64,000 nucleotides of DNA, taken from Campylobacter lari. GTDB taxonomy: Bacteria; Campylobacterota; Campylobacteria; Campylobacterales; Campylobacteraceae. Numbering within the stretch: position 1 is the first letter of the stretch; the number at the start of each line of letters is the position of its first letter. The stretch lies in contig NZ_SMTT01000003.1 in the NCBI RefSeq assembly GCF_004357905.1, positions 62,001 through 126,000 on the forward strand. The letters are read 5' to 3'. Under the pieces are notes generated by a model that was not told the origin of the DNA, did not search any database, and saw nothing but the letters and a program-made list of their open reading frames with translations. The position numbers and the translations under genes were made by a program. Shown here one piece after another: positions 37,822-46,735 of the stretch.

Positions 37822-38580
37822 TTATTGTAAATCGTATTTTTCTACGATTTTTTGGTAAGTACCATCAGCTTTAACTTTTTCTAAACCTGCATTAATTTTT
37901 TGAACAAGCTCACTTTGTTTTCCTTTATCAAAAGCTATACAAAACCCTGAACTTCCATCATTTTCTTCTAAAAATGCTTCTAGCTCTTCATTAGTTTTTA
38001 AATAACCTTTACCAATATCTTTATCCGTTAAAACTGCATCTACTTTGCCAGCTTTTAAAGCTAAAATTGCTGCTAACATTTCTTCACTTGCAACCACTTG
38101 AGCATTTGGAATAGTCTTAGCAGCACTTTCTTGAATAGTTCCAAGTTGAACACCTATTTTTTTACCTTCCAAACTTTGTTTATCGCTAATACTAGAATCT
38201 GTTTTTAATTTTAAATATAAATTTTTAGTATTGAAATAAGTATCACTAAAATCCATACTTGCTAATCTTTGAGGAGTTGAACTCATAGCAGAAGCTATCA
38301 TATCAATCTTTCCAGCTTTTAAGGCAGGAATTAAACCATCAAAACTCATATTTACCCATTCAAGTTTTAAATTTTCTCTTTTAGCAATTTCTTCCAATAA
38401 ATCAACATCAAAGCCGGTAATTTTTGCATCTTTAATAAAATCAAAAGGAGGATAATTTGCAGCTATACCTACTTTATAAACTTTTTCACCAGAAGCACTA
38501 GCTTGATTTTTATCGCTTGAACAAGCACCTAAAGCTAATATACCAAATAACGCTAAAACAACATATAATATTTTTTTCAT
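37822..38580 (-). CDS. Amino-acid ABC transporter substrate-binding lipoprotein
   Basis: 252 residues with a lipobox LGAC (Cys about residue 20), so it is anchored in the membrane facing the periplasm. It is a family 3 solute-binding protein: GIAANYPPFDF, ITGFDVDLLEEIAKR, WDGL-like SFDGLIPALKAGKIDMI and DFSDTYF are the usual segments. The substrate is a polar or basic amino acid. No permease or ATPase is adjacent; the pair at 32556-34029 may serve it. The start has an AAAGGA site. Two TATAAT boxes and a possible 10-codon leader ORF lie upstream. Confidence 0.92.
   Translation of the reverse strand: MKKILYVVLALFGILALGACSSDKNQASASGEKVYKVGIAANYPPFDFIKDAKITGFDVDLLEEIAKRENLKLEWVNMSFDGLIPALKAGKIDMIASAMSSTPQRLASMDFSDTYFNTKNLYLKLKTDSSISDKQSLEGKKIGVQLGTIQESAAKTIPNAQVVASEEMLAAILALKAGKVDAVLTDKDIGKGYLKTNEELEAFLEENDGSSGFCIAFDKGKQSELVQKINAGLEKVKADGTYQKIVEKYDLQ
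37829..37853 (+). terminator. Terminator of the aminotransferase gene, inside the opposing gene
   Basis: Stem AAATCGTA/TACGATTT with a TTTTTC loop, then a run of T. It begins 8 nt after the aminotransferase stop and lies within the last codons of the convergent binding-protein gene. Confidence 0.65.
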
Positions 38581-38619
38581 TTTTTTCCTTTGTTAAAATT
38601 AAAATAAAATTGATAAATG

Positions 38620-38625
38620 ATTATA
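38620..38625 (-). promoter_or_regulatory. Second -10-like box overlapping the leader ORF stop
   Basis: TATAAT on the minus strand, 40 nt before the binding-protein ATG. It overlaps the last codons of the putative leader ORF (TTA TAA). It could be an internal promoter that bypasses the leader. Confidence 0.4.
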
Positions 38626-38653
38626 ATGTGTTTAAACGCCTGTATTTCTTCAT
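38621..38653 (-). CDS. Putative 10-codon leader ORF upstream of the binding-protein gene
   Basis: Encodes MKKYRRLNTL. The ATG is preceded by AAGGAGG at 5-nt spacing, a near-perfect Shine-Dalgarno and one of the strongest in the window. A TATAAT at 38685-38690 would start transcription about 25 nt before it. The stop lies 40 nt before the binding-protein start. Consecutive Lys and Arg codons (AAG AAA TAC AGG CGT) recall attenuator leader peptides, and the downstream gene is an amino-acid-binding protein. No strong attenuator hairpin is seen, only GTTTAAAC within the ORF, so the mechanism is uncertain. Confidence 0.5.
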   Translation of the reverse strand: MKKYRRLNTL

Positions 38654-38684
38654 ATCCGCCTCCTTTATAATAAATGTGAGCATA

Positions 38685-38690
38685 ATTATA
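38685..38690 (-). promoter_or_regulatory. -10 box upstream of the leader ORF
   Basis: GCTATAATTATG on the minus strand, an extended Campylobacter -10 box, 31 nt before the leader ATG. It probably drives the leader ORF and the binding-protein gene. Confidence 0.6.
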
Positions 38691-38770
38691 GCAGAAAAAA
38701 GTTTTTTGTAAAGAGTTGTTATAGAATATTTTTTATTTAAGTTAATTTTTATATATTTTAATTAATGAGT

Positions 38771-39934
38771 TTAAATTTTTACCTTCTTGCTAATCATTAA
38801 AACATAACCTATTCCAAGACAAATAGACCACATAGAACTGCCGCCATAACTTAAAAGTGGCACAGCAACTCCTTTTAATGGAGTTAAAGAAATAATTCCA
38901 AAAGCATTCATAAAAAATGAAAATAATAAAAGTAAAGCTACACCTGAACAAAATAAAAAATGGACCTTATTTTCACAACGCCCAGCAATTCTAAAAATTC
39001 TAAGTATGACCATCAAATAAATCAAACATATAATGCTTAATCCTAACAATCCTATTTCCTCAGTAATCCCTGATAAAACAAAATCCGTATGCACCTCACT
39101 TAAAAATCCCAATTTAAAAGTTCCAAGACCCAACCCTTCTCCAAAAAATCCACCATGAGCTATAGCATTTAAACTATGTGAAATTTGATAAGGTTCTGAG
39201 TTATGGCTTACTCTTAAAGCACTTGCTAGCCAATCAGGAAAAAAAGGTAAAAACGCATCTTGGATATTTCCCCACCAAGCAGAAATACGCTGAATTCTTC
39301 TTTGATTACTTAAAATCACCAAAACCCCAATCATTCCAACAATAACCACGCCAAAAACAAAAAGTCTTTTACTAGCTCCTGCAAAAAATGCTAAAGCAAA
39401 AACCAAGAAAAAAGAGATAACACTTTGGCCTAAATCATTTTGTGTCATATAAATATAGCCAATAACAAAAGCAGCTAAAATAAAATAAGGAATTAAAATT
39501 AAAACTTCGTGTTTGATTGCTTTTTTGCTATCATCAATTCTTCTTGTATAAGACCAAGCAAGGAAATAAATCAAACCTATCTTAAAAAATTCAACAGGAG
39601 AAATAGATAAAGGACCAAGCCTGATCCACCTTTTAGCACCACCTGCTGCAGTAGCAAGAAAGGTAGGTAAAAAAGGCAAAATAAGTATAAATAAAAAAGA
39701 GATTAACAAAACACTTATCATTAAATAATGTGCCATTTTACTATCAGGATTTAATCTTGAAACAAAATAAATAATAGCTATACCACTAAGTCCAAAAAAA
39801 AGCTGTCTGATGAAAAAATGAAATTCATTATATTCTAAATAAAGCACAGTAAAAGCACTTAAAGAATATGAAAAAAGTATCCCTATAGTTATTAGAATGC
39901 AACTTAAAAAAAATAATTTTCTATCAGCAACCAA
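38771..39934 (-). CDS. ftsW: FtsW, SEDS septal peptidoglycan polymerase
   Basis: 387 residues with about ten membrane segments. SEDS signatures are GGAKRWIRLGPLSISPVEFFKIG, QNDLGQSVI and the C-terminal LTPLKGVAVPLLSYGGSS. The LKGVAVPLLSYGGSS form and the SALRVSHNSEPYQISHSLNAIAHGG loop identify FtsW rather than RodA, which is at 9981. It polymerises septal glycan together with a class B PBP. Its start is about 70 nt from the J-domain protein gene on the same strand. Confidence 0.95.
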   Translation of the reverse strand: MVADRKLFFLSCILITIGILFSYSLSAFTVLYLEYNEFHFFIRQLFFGLSGIAIIYFVSRLNPDSKMAHYLMISVLLISFLFILILPFLPTFLATAAGGAKRWIRLGPLSISPVEFFKIGLIYFLAWSYTRRIDDSKKAIKHEVLILIPYFILAAFVIGYIYMTQNDLGQSVISFFLVFALAFFAGASKRLFVFGVVIVGMIGVLVILSNQRRIQRISAWWGNIQDAFLPFFPDWLASALRVSHNSEPYQISHSLNAIAHGGFFGEGLGLGTFKLGFLSEVHTDFVLSGITEEIGLLGLSIICLIYLMVILRIFRIAGRCENKVHFLFCSGVALLLLFSFFMNAFGIISLTPLKGVAVPLLSYGGSSMWSICLGIGYVLMISKKVKI

Positions 39935-40003
39935 AATTTCTTCCTAGAATTTTATAAAAATTAATTTTAATAAATTGCAACTTAAAATGATGTTATTTGG
40001 AGA

Positions 40004-40810
40004 TTATGTATTGTTTTTATATAAAGATTTTAAACTCTCATAAGCAAGCTGAATTTTTTCAAATTCCTCACGACAATAAGCTTGTTCGATTTTGCTTTTA
40101 CCTTGATGGCGATCAGGATGATAAATTTTAACTAAATTAAGATAATTTTGTCTAATAGTAGCAAAATCATCACTAGAATTACATCCTAAAGTTTGGAAAT
40201 AATTCTCAAAAAGTTTAGCCAAAGCATTAAATTTCCAATTAGTATTGGCTTTATTTTTCATTTTATTTCTAAATTCTAAAAGTTGAGTTTCATTGATTGT
40301 AAAATCCACACAATATTTTAAATGCTCATTTACGCTTGCTAAAATTTCTAAAAGATTTAAAGTATTATCATCTTTGTATTCTACTGAAAAAATACAATTT
40401 TTCTCATCATACATGCTTTTATGATCTTTAAAATATTGCTCTAAATATACAGCAAACATTTTTTCATTAGAACTTAAAGTTATTAAGATATTTTTTTGCG
40501 CAAAACCTATTTTAGCAAAGATTACAGGCTTTAAAGTATTTGCTTGAGCAAGATTTAATTTAAAGGTCTTATAATGCGCAAAAGCAAGATTATCGATTTG
40601 GTTTCCAGTATTTTTTTTATACTTGTGATTAACAAGTTTTAAAAAATATCTTCTTTGAGGAATTTCATTTTCCACAAAAAAAGATAGGGTTTTATTTTTA
40701 TTTCCTATGACTTTAGAAAAATTTTTACGGATAAGATCTTGAAAATATTTAAACATTAAAAAATCATCAGTATTAACACTAACAGATTCTAAAGTTTGCA
40801 CTACTTGCAT
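40004..40810 (-). CDS. Protein with C-terminal J domain (DnaJ-like)
   Basis: 268 residues. The last 65 (about 203-268) form a J domain with the HPD motif in KIYHPDRHQGKSK, which stimulates DnaK-type Hsp70s. The N-terminal 200 residues match no family I know and contain no membrane segment, zinc finger or Gly-rich linker, so it is not DnaJ itself. C-terminal placement of the J domain is as in DjlA-type co-chaperones. It lies directly before ftsW and 18 nt after bpt on the same strand. Confidence 0.8.
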   Translation of the reverse strand: MQVVQTLESVSVNTDDFLMFKYFQDLIRKNFSKVIGNKNKTLSFFVENEIPQRRYFLKLVNHKYKKNTGNQIDNLAFAHYKTFKLNLAQANTLKPVIFAKIGFAQKNILITLSSNEKMFAVYLEQYFKDHKSMYDEKNCIFSVEYKDDNTLNLLEILASVNEHLKYCVDFTINETQLLEFRNKMKNKANTNWKFNALAKLFENYFQTLGCNSSDDFATIRQNYLNLVKIYHPDRHQGKSKIEQAYCREEFEKIQLAYESLKSLYKNNT

Positions 40811-40828
40811 AAAATCCTCTCTATAAAC

Positions 40829-41548
40829 CTAACTCCACAAAAATGCCTGTTCATCTAAAGCACTAGTGTGTTTTAAAATTTCATTTGGACTATAATCGGC
40901 TTTATACGATAAAGATTGACACCCTTTTACAAAATATCCTAAATAAATATATTTTAATTTTTTTAATTGCGCAAGCTTGATTTCTGTTAAAAGCGAGTAT
41001 TTTCCAAGACTTAGATGTGAAAAATCAGGATCATAAAAACAATATATACTAGAAATTCCATCTTCTAAAATATCAATCAAATCAACACAAACTAACTTAT
41101 TATCTATATAAAAATCAAGTTCATATCCAAAAGTACCTGCATTATCTACATAAAGATTGTAATATTTTCTAAAATTTAAATCATAAATTTTCCAATTTCT
41201 TTTATCTTTTTGATAATGGTGGTATTTTTCATAAAGCAATAAATGCTCATCACTTAAAGAAGGTTTTTGTAAGATTATTTTAGTAGCTATATTTTTTTTT
41301 AAAACCCTACGATAGCTTTTACTAAAATGGAAATTTTCTACCAAAATACGCAAATTTTGACATTCATTACAATCATTACATATTGGTCTTGAAAAATATG
41401 AACCAAAGCGACGCCAACCTCTTGAAACTAATTCTTGATTTTGTGCTTTGTTAATAAAAGATATATAATTATACTCATTTCTACAATATCTATTTTCAAG
41501 ATAAGGACATTCTTCTTCTAAAGTACAAAAACCAATAATATTATTCAT
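40829..41548 (-). CDS. bpt: Aspartate/glutamate leucyl-transferase
   Basis: 239-residue leucyl-tRNA--protein transferase of the Bpt family, related to eukaryotic Ate1. It adds leucine from Leu-tRNA to proteins with N-terminal Asp or Glu, marking them for ClpS-ClpAP in the N-degron pathway. Visible signatures are the N-terminal cysteine cluster ([14 protein letters not shown]), [18 protein letters not shown], and the C-terminal [21 protein letters not shown], in the GNAT-like fold. The stop of the upstream 86-residue gene and its start share one base. Confidence 0.92.
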   Translation of the reverse strand: MNNIIGFCTLEEECPYLENRYCRNEYNYISFINKAQNQELVSRGWRRFGSYFSRPICNDCNECQNLRILVENFHFSKSYRRVLKKNIATKIILQKPSLSDEHLLLYEKYHHYQKDKRNWKIYDLNFRKYYNLYVDNAGTFGYELDFYIDNKLVCVDLIDILEDGISSIYCFYDPDFSHLSLGKYSLLTEIKLAQLKKLKYIYLGYFVKGCQSLSYKADYSPNEILKHTSALDEQAFLWS

Positions 41549-41808
41549 TAGATCTTTTTAATATCACTATTTTTTACAAATTCCATAAATTCATTAGCTA
41601 AACGCTCTTCTTTTAAAAACATATCTTCAAATTCTTGTTCTTGCTTTTTATCTTCATTTTGCTTAGCTAAGTCTTTTTGTATAGCATCTAAGTCAGTATT
41701 TTTCATACTAACTCCGCTTTTACTCGCTTTAACCTTTTCTTTTTTTGTTTGACTTTGTTCTTTTTGAAGTGCTTTTTTTATATCTTTTAATTCATCTAAA
41801 AAACTCAT
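41548..41808 (-). CDS. Conserved hypothetical, charged 86-residue protein
   Basis: Highly charged and helical ([20 protein letters not shown] and [19 protein letters not shown]), with no signal peptide or membrane segment and no cysteine. The sequence suggests a coiled coil. It lies between pycA and bpt with 4-nt and 1-nt overlaps, so it is certainly translated as part of that operon. I do not recognise the function; small proteins at this place accompany the biotin carboxylase gene in related Campylobacter. Confidence 0.75.
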   Translation of the reverse strand: MSFLDELKDIKKALQKEQSQTKKEKVKASKSGVSMKNTDLDAIQKDLAKQNEDKKQEQEFEDMFLKEERLANEFMEFVKNSDIKKI

Positions 41809-43247
41809 GATTGCCTACTTTCTTTTATCTTTTGTAAGGCTGCAGCTATAGCAGCAATTACTTCTTCTTTATTTTCTTGGTGTCTATCTTCTGTCTTTTC
41901 CAAAAGCTCTTCCATATGTGTTTCTATGAAAGAAGTATCAAAATACCCTCTTCTAAATTCTCTTATTTTGGTAATTGCAATCAAAAATGGAACAGTTGTT
42001 CTAATATCATCAATCACAAATTCTTTCAAAGCTCTCTCAAGTCTATTAACTGCACTATCATAACTTGAACCCTTAACAATTAATTTTGCAAGTAAAGAAT
42101 CATAATAAGGTGGCACAGTATAGTCCTTATATAAATGACTATCCACTCTCACAGATGGCCCTAAAGCTGGAAAATACTCTGTAATTTTACCTGGACTTGG
42201 AATGAAATTTTTCCATACATTTTCTGCTGTAATCCTAGCTTCTATCGCAAAACCTCTTGGTTTTATATCGCTTTGCTCAAGATCTAAAATTTCCCCATTT
42301 GCTATACGAATTTGTCTTGTGATAAGGTCAATCCCCGTAATTTCTTCAGTAATTGGGTGTTCTACTTGAATTCTTGTATTCATTTCCATAAAATAAAATC
42401 TATTATAATCATCAAGTAAAAACTCAACCGTCCCAACATTCGTATAACCTACAGCTTTTGCAGCAGCTACTGCAGTAACTCCTATGGTTTTTCTTAGTTT
42501 TTCTGAAATACTTGGGCAAGGTGCTATTTCAATGATTTTTTGATGTCTTCTTTGTATTGAGCAATCTCTTTCACAAAGATGAATAATATTACCATAATTA
42601 TCTGCTAAAATTTGAAATTCAATATGCCTTGGATTAATAACATATTTTTCCATAAAAACTTCATCATTTTTAAAAAAACTTAGCGCTTCTCTTTTGCATG
42701 CTTCAAAAGATTTTTCCAAATCCTCTTCTTTATGTACTACGCGTATGCCTCTACCGCCACCACCGCCACTAGCTTTTAAAATTACAGGATAGCCTATTTT
42801 TAAAGCTTGGAGTTTGATTTCTTCTAATGTACAATGATTTAATTTTTCAGTACCTGGAACTACAGGGATTCCATTTTTTTTCATTAAATATCTTGCTATA
42901 TTTTTATTACCCATTTTGCGGATAACATCTGATTTTGGACCTATAAAGATAATCCCTGCTTCTTCGCATTCTTTTGCAAATTCATAATTTTCACTTAAAA
43001 AACCATATCCAGGATGTATAGCATCAGCTCCACAAGCTTTAGCAATCTCAACTATTCTTTTACCATCTAAATACCCTCTTATGGCATCAGTTCCTATTCT
43101 ATATGCTTCATCAGCAACTTTTACATGCAAACACTCATAATCAGGTTCAGTATAAATAGCAACACTTTGTATATGCAAATCTCTACAAGCACGGATTACC
43201 CTTACTGCAATCTCACCTCTATTGGCTATTAAAATCTTATGTATCAT
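41805..43247 (-). CDS. pycA: Pyruvate carboxylase subunit A (biotin carboxylase)
   Basis: 480-residue ATP-grasp biotin carboxylase that carboxylates biotin with bicarbonate and ATP. Segments include ILIANRGEIAVRVIRACRDL, HPGYGFLSEN, the glycine-rich KASGGGGGRGI loop, and the catalytic FMEMNTRIQVEHPITEEITGIDL. The same fold serves acetyl-CoA carboxylase (AccC). The length and Campylobacter context favour the anaplerotic two-subunit pyruvate carboxylase, whose B subunit is not in the window. It is followed by the 86-residue gene with 4-nt overlap. Confidence 0.88.
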   Translation of the reverse strand: MIHKILIANRGEIAVRVIRACRDLHIQSVAIYTEPDYECLHVKVADEAYRIGTDAIRGYLDGKRIVEIAKACGADAIHPGYGFLSENYEFAKECEEAGIIFIGPKSDVIRKMGNKNIARYLMKKNGIPVVPGTEKLNHCTLEEIKLQALKIGYPVILKASGGGGGRGIRVVHKEEDLEKSFEACKREALSFFKNDEVFMEKYVINPRHIEFQILADNYGNIIHLCERDCSIQRRHQKIIEIAPCPSISEKLRKTIGVTAVAAAKAVGYTNVGTVEFLLDDYNRFYFMEMNTRIQVEHPITEEITGIDLITRQIRIANGEILDLEQSDIKPRGFAIEARITAENVWKNFIPSPGKITEYFPALGPSVRVDSHLYKDYTVPPYYDSLLAKLIVKGSSYDSAVNRLERALKEFVIDDIRTTVPFLIAITKIREFRRGYFDTSFIETHMEELLEKTEDRHQENKEEVIAAIAAALQKIKESRQS

Positions 43248-43365
43248 GACTTTGCCTTAAGCTAAAATATTAAAAAGAAGATTAGCATAAAAATATAAAA
43301 ATTCTATAAAAATATTTATTTTTGCTAATTTTAAGAATTTTTTGATAAAATTACTCTTTATTTTT

Positions 43366-43442
43366 GCGCCCATAGCTCAGCTGGATAGAGCATTTGATTG
43401 CGGTTCAAAAGGTCAGAGGTTCGAATCCTCTTGGGCGTACCA
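43366..43442 (+). tRNA. tRNA-Arg (GCG)
   Basis: 77-nt cloverleaf with acceptor GCGCCCA/TGGGCGT (a G-T wobble at the first pair), D-arm GCTCAGCTGGATAGAGC, anticodon stem TTTGA/TCAAA with loop TTGCGGT (anticodon GCG), T-arm AGAGG...CCTCT and encoded CCA. It reads CGC and CGT with G34; most bacteria use an inosine-modified ACG tRNA for these. Confidence 0.93.
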
Positions 43443-43443
43443 C

Positions 43444-44202
43444 TTACTTCTTTTTTACAGAAAATTCATCCAAATCCAATTCTTTTTTATCTTTAAATTG
43501 ATACCATAAAAATAAAATAAAAAATATCGTTAAAATCACAGCTAAAATATAGTAAGTTCCGTATTCATTTTCAGATAAAAATAAATTCTTGGTATTCATA
43601 CCAAAAAATCCAACGATTAAATTTAAAGGTAAAAAAATTGCAGACATAATACTTAAAAAGTAAATATTTTTATTTATTTTTTCATTTCTTGCGGTATTAA
43701 TATAAGTGTAAATCCCTTCTAATCTTGATATATTTTCTTTAATATTTTTTTCCAAAACAGCTAAATTTAAAATAATTGTTTTTAAACTTTTCTTTATAAA
43801 ATGATGCTTACTATGACAAATTTTACAAGCCTCTAAAACAGAAGAAACCATGTTATAACTTTTACTAAGCTTGACTTTTAATATAAAATATTTTGTCAAG
43901 AAATTCTTTACTTTTTTATTTTCTAAAATCAACTCCTCTCTTTTTTCTATAGAAAGGTTAATGGTATTATTTTTTTCTTTTTCATTTTGCAAAATTTCTT
44001 TTAATATAGCTATAAATTCCGTATTAGAAAATAAAATCAAATTTTCATCTTTATACTCAAAAATTTGATTTTCTTTAAAAACAAATACACTTTTAGAATT
44101 TTTAGTTATATCTAGAGTGAAAATATCAAAATCATCAAATTCATAATAAGCATTTGATATATTAATATTGCTAATAATTTGTTTTAAAGTATCATTTAAC
44201 AC
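43444..44202 (-). CDS. CorA-family membrane protein
   Basis: 252 residues. A soluble, largely helical domain (about 1-185) is followed by two C-terminal membrane helices (about 190-210 and 220-240). The pore signature GMN is present in [10 protein letters not shown] between them, as in CorA magnesium channels and ZntB zinc transporters. The family is usually about 310-330 residues, so the N-terminal domain is short here. The ion is unknown. The gene ends 2 nt from the tRNA-Arg 3' end and overlaps tgt by 7 nt, so it is co-transcribed with it. Confidence 0.85.
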   Translation of the reverse strand: MLNDTLKQIISNINISNAYYEFDDFDIFTLDITKNSKSVFVFKENQIFEYKDENLILFSNTEFIAILKEILQNEKEKNNTINLSIEKREELILENKKVKNFLTKYFILKVKLSKSYNMVSSVLEACKICHSKHHFIKKSLKTIILNLAVLEKNIKENISRLEGIYTYINTARNEKINKNIYFLSIMSAIFLPLNLIVGFFGMNTKNLFLSENEYGTYYILAVILTIFFILFLWYQFKDKKELDLDEFSVKKK

Positions 44203-45317
44203 ATTCTTTGCCTATAAAATTCTTTTCTAAAATTTTCAAATTCATCTTTAATAATAGCTTCACGCATTTGCTTGACCAAATTTAAATAATAGTGTAAATT
44301 ATGAATACTTGCAAGTCTAAAAAAGGTTAATTCTTTGGCTTTAAATAAATGATTTAAATAGGCCCTTGAAAAATTCTTACATGTATAGCAAGAACATTTG
44401 CCGTCTATAGGAGCATGATCAGTGATAAATTCTGCTTTTTTGATATTAAATTTTCCAAAGCTAGTAAATAAAGTACCATTTCTTGCATTTCTTGTTGGCA
44501 TCACGCAATCAAACATATCCACACCTCTTGCTACATTTTCTACTAAATCTTCAGGCGTGCCAACTCCCATTAAATATCTAGGGCGATTGTTATCCACATA
44601 AGGCATCATAGCTTCAACCGTATCATACATAGCCTCATTTTCTTCTCCCACGCTTAATCCACCTATAGCAAGTCCATCAAAATCCATCTCGCAAAGTGCT
44701 TGAGAGCAAATTTTTCTAGCTTCAAAATCAGTCCCACCTTGGATAATACCAAAGATATTTTGCCCTATTCCCACACCTTGACTTTGTTTTAACTTATGAT
44801 AATCAATAGCTTCTTTTGCCCATTTTATAGTGCGTTTTAGAGAAAGTTCTATCCTTTCTTTACTTGCAGGTAAGGCCACTAAATCATCTAAAATCATCAT
44901 AATATCTGAATTAAAATCATATTGTGCATCTAAAACACTTTGTGGGGTAAAATAGTGCAAACTTCCATCGATATGACTTTTAAATTGAATACCTTTTTCA
45001 TCAGGTTTTGAATTTTTACTTAAAGAAAAAGCTTGAAAACCTCCACTATCTGTTAAAAAAGAGCCTTCAAATTTACTAAAACCGTGCAGGCCACCCATTT
45101 GCTTAATCACTTTAGAACCAGGCCTTAAATACAAATGATAAGTATTTGCTAAAATAATTTTTGTATTTAAAATCTCACTCATATCAACAGCATCTAAACT
45201 TTTAATCGCAGCCAAAGTTCCAACGGGCATAAAAATAGGAGTTAAAATTTCACTATGTGTAGTTTTTATACGACAAGCTCTAGCATTTGCACTTTTATAT
45301 TGAACTTCAAATTCCAT
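44196..45317 (-). CDS. tgt: tRNA-guanine transglycosylase
   Basis: 373 residues. Exchanges guanine-34 for preQ1 in GUN-anticodon tRNAs during queuosine synthesis. Seen: the catalytic Asp region [13 protein letters not shown] (about residue 90), the second Asp in [14 protein letters not shown], and the zinc site [17 protein letters not shown] (three Cys and one His). Length is standard. It is followed by the CorA-like gene with 7-nt overlap. Confidence 0.96.
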   Translation of the reverse strand: MEFEVQYKSANARACRIKTTHSEILTPIFMPVGTLAAIKSLDAVDMSEILNTKIILANTYHLYLRPGSKVIKQMGGLHGFSKFEGSFLTDSGGFQAFSLSKNSKPDEKGIQFKSHIDGSLHYFTPQSVLDAQYDFNSDIMMILDDLVALPASKERIELSLKRTIKWAKEAIDYHKLKQSQGVGIGQNIFGIIQGGTDFEARKICSQALCEMDFDGLAIGGLSVGEENEAMYDTVEAMMPYVDNNRPRYLMGVGTPEDLVENVARGVDMFDCVMPTRNARNGTLFTSFGKFNIKKAEFITDHAPIDGKCSCYTCKNFSRAYLNHLFKAKELTFFRLASIHNLHYYLNLVKQMREAIIKDEFENFRKEFYRQRMC

Positions 45318-45379
45318 TATTTTTCCTATATTTTTTGCATAATCATACCAAAGACTTGCTTATAAGTTTTTTTGAAAGA

Positions 45380-45400
45380 AAGCCTGTTTTTAACAGGCTT
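45380..45400 (-). terminator. Rho-independent terminator of aspB
   Basis: Stem AAGCCTGTT/AACAGGCTT with an AAA loop followed by TCTTTC, 7 nt after the aspB stop on the minus strand. The GC-rich core makes it one of the clearer terminators in the window. Confidence 0.75.
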
Positions 45401-45406
45401 AAGAAA

Positions 45407-46573
45407 TTAGTAGTTTTTTACAAATTCAACGATTTTTTCACAACCTTCAATAATATCTTTTTCATTAGTTGCATAAGAGAGCCTAAAATACCCTTCCATG
45501 CCAAAACCAATACCTGGCACCAAAGCTACTTTTTGCTCTTCTAGCAGTCTTTTACAAAATCTCATAGAATCATTATCAACTTCTTTGCAAGATATAAATA
45601 AATAAAAAGCTCCTTGTGGAATTTGTTCTAATTTTAACTTATCGCTTTTGGCTAAAATTTCACAAGCTAATTCTCTACGCTTTAAAAAGGCTTGTCTCAT
45701 CATTTCAATATCATTATCTGCTTTTCCAAGTAAGGCTGGTAAAGCTGCGTATTGGATGATTGAACAAATATTTGATGTACTTTGCCCTTGTAGTTTTTTA
45801 ACAGCATTATTAAACTCGCTCATTTTACTTGCCATGTATCCAAAACGCCACCCTGGCATAGCACCACATTTGCTAAGACCATTAATACTTACAGTTCTAT
45901 TTAAAGCATCTTCACTAACTTGTGCAAAAGCACAAAATTCTCCATCATAAACTAATTTTTCGTAAATTTCATCACTTAAAACTACTATTTTAGTTCCTTC
46001 TAAAACCTTAGCTAAAGCACTTATTTCTTCTTTAGAATATATAGCTCCTGTAGGATTTGATGGAGAATTAAACATCAAAACCTTAGTTTTTGAAGTAATA
46101 GCTTGTTTTAATTGTTCTGGGGTGATTTTAAATCCATTTTTTGCCTCACCTTCTATAAACACAGGAGTTGCGCCTGCAAATTTTACCATTTCAGGATAAC
46201 TCACCCAATAAGGACTTGGAATAATAACCTCATCACCTTCTTCAACTAAACACTCAATCGCCATAAACAAAGAATGTTTAGCACCAACATTGGTAATGAT
46301 TTCACTTGTTTTATAATCTAAACTATTATCATTTTTAAATTTATATTGTATAGCCTCTATAACTTCTTTTATACCCACAACTGGCGTATAAGCTCCACAA
46401 CCTTTTTCAATAGCTTCAATTGCTGCTTTTTTAATGATTTCTGGAGTATCAAAATCAGGCTCACCTGCCGAAAAACTAATAACTTTCTCACCATTTGCTT
46501 TTAAAGTTTTGGCTATATCAGTCATTACTAAAGTTAAGGATTCTCCTAAATTTTGAGATCTTTGGCTTAGCAT
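45407..46573 (-). CDS. aspB: Aspartate aminotransferase (class I/II)
   Basis: 388-residue PLP enzyme interconverting aspartate and oxaloacetate, of the Ib subgroup. The start is MLSQRSQNLGES. Seen: FSAGEPDFDTPE, FNSPSNPTGAIYS, the DEIYEKLVY aspartate that contacts PLP, and the Schiff-base lysine in SINGLSKCGAMPGWRFGY (about residue 234). The Arg that binds the substrate carboxylate is in YFRLSYA. It ends at the terminator 45380-45400. In Campylobacter this enzyme links aspartate catabolism to the TCA cycle. Confidence 0.94.
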   Translation of the reverse strand: MLSQRSQNLGESLTLVMTDIAKTLKANGEKVISFSAGEPDFDTPEIIKKAAIEAIEKGCGAYTPVVGIKEVIEAIQYKFKNDNSLDYKTSEIITNVGAKHSLFMAIECLVEEGDEVIIPSPYWVSYPEMVKFAGATPVFIEGEAKNGFKITPEQLKQAITSKTKVLMFNSPSNPTGAIYSKEEISALAKVLEGTKIVVLSDEIYEKLVYDGEFCAFAQVSEDALNRTVSINGLSKCGAMPGWRFGYMASKMSEFNNAVKKLQGQSTSNICSIIQYAALPALLGKADNDIEMMRQAFLKRRELACEILAKSDKLKLEQIPQGAFYLFISCKEVDNDSMRFCKRLLEEQKVALVPGIGFGMEGYFRLSYATNEKDIIEGCEKIVEFVKNY

Positions 46574-46678
46574 TTTCTATCCTTTTATCTTATACTAATT
46601 TTAATTTTTGTAATTGTTACAACTTGGAGCTTAAAAAATTCTACGAGTAAAATCAAGATTGTATATTTTTAAAAAATT

Positions 46679-46708
46679 TTGTGTAGAAACTATACATTTT
46701 CTACACAA
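46679..46708 (-). terminator. Hairpin after lepB
   Basis: Inverted arms TTGTGTAGAAA and TTTCTACACAA with an 8-nt loop, followed by AATTTTTT on the minus strand, 28 nt after the lepB stop. It probably ends the folD-lepB transcript before aspB. Confidence 0.65.
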
Positions 46709-46735
46709 ACTATTTTTATTTGTTTCTTTGGGTAA

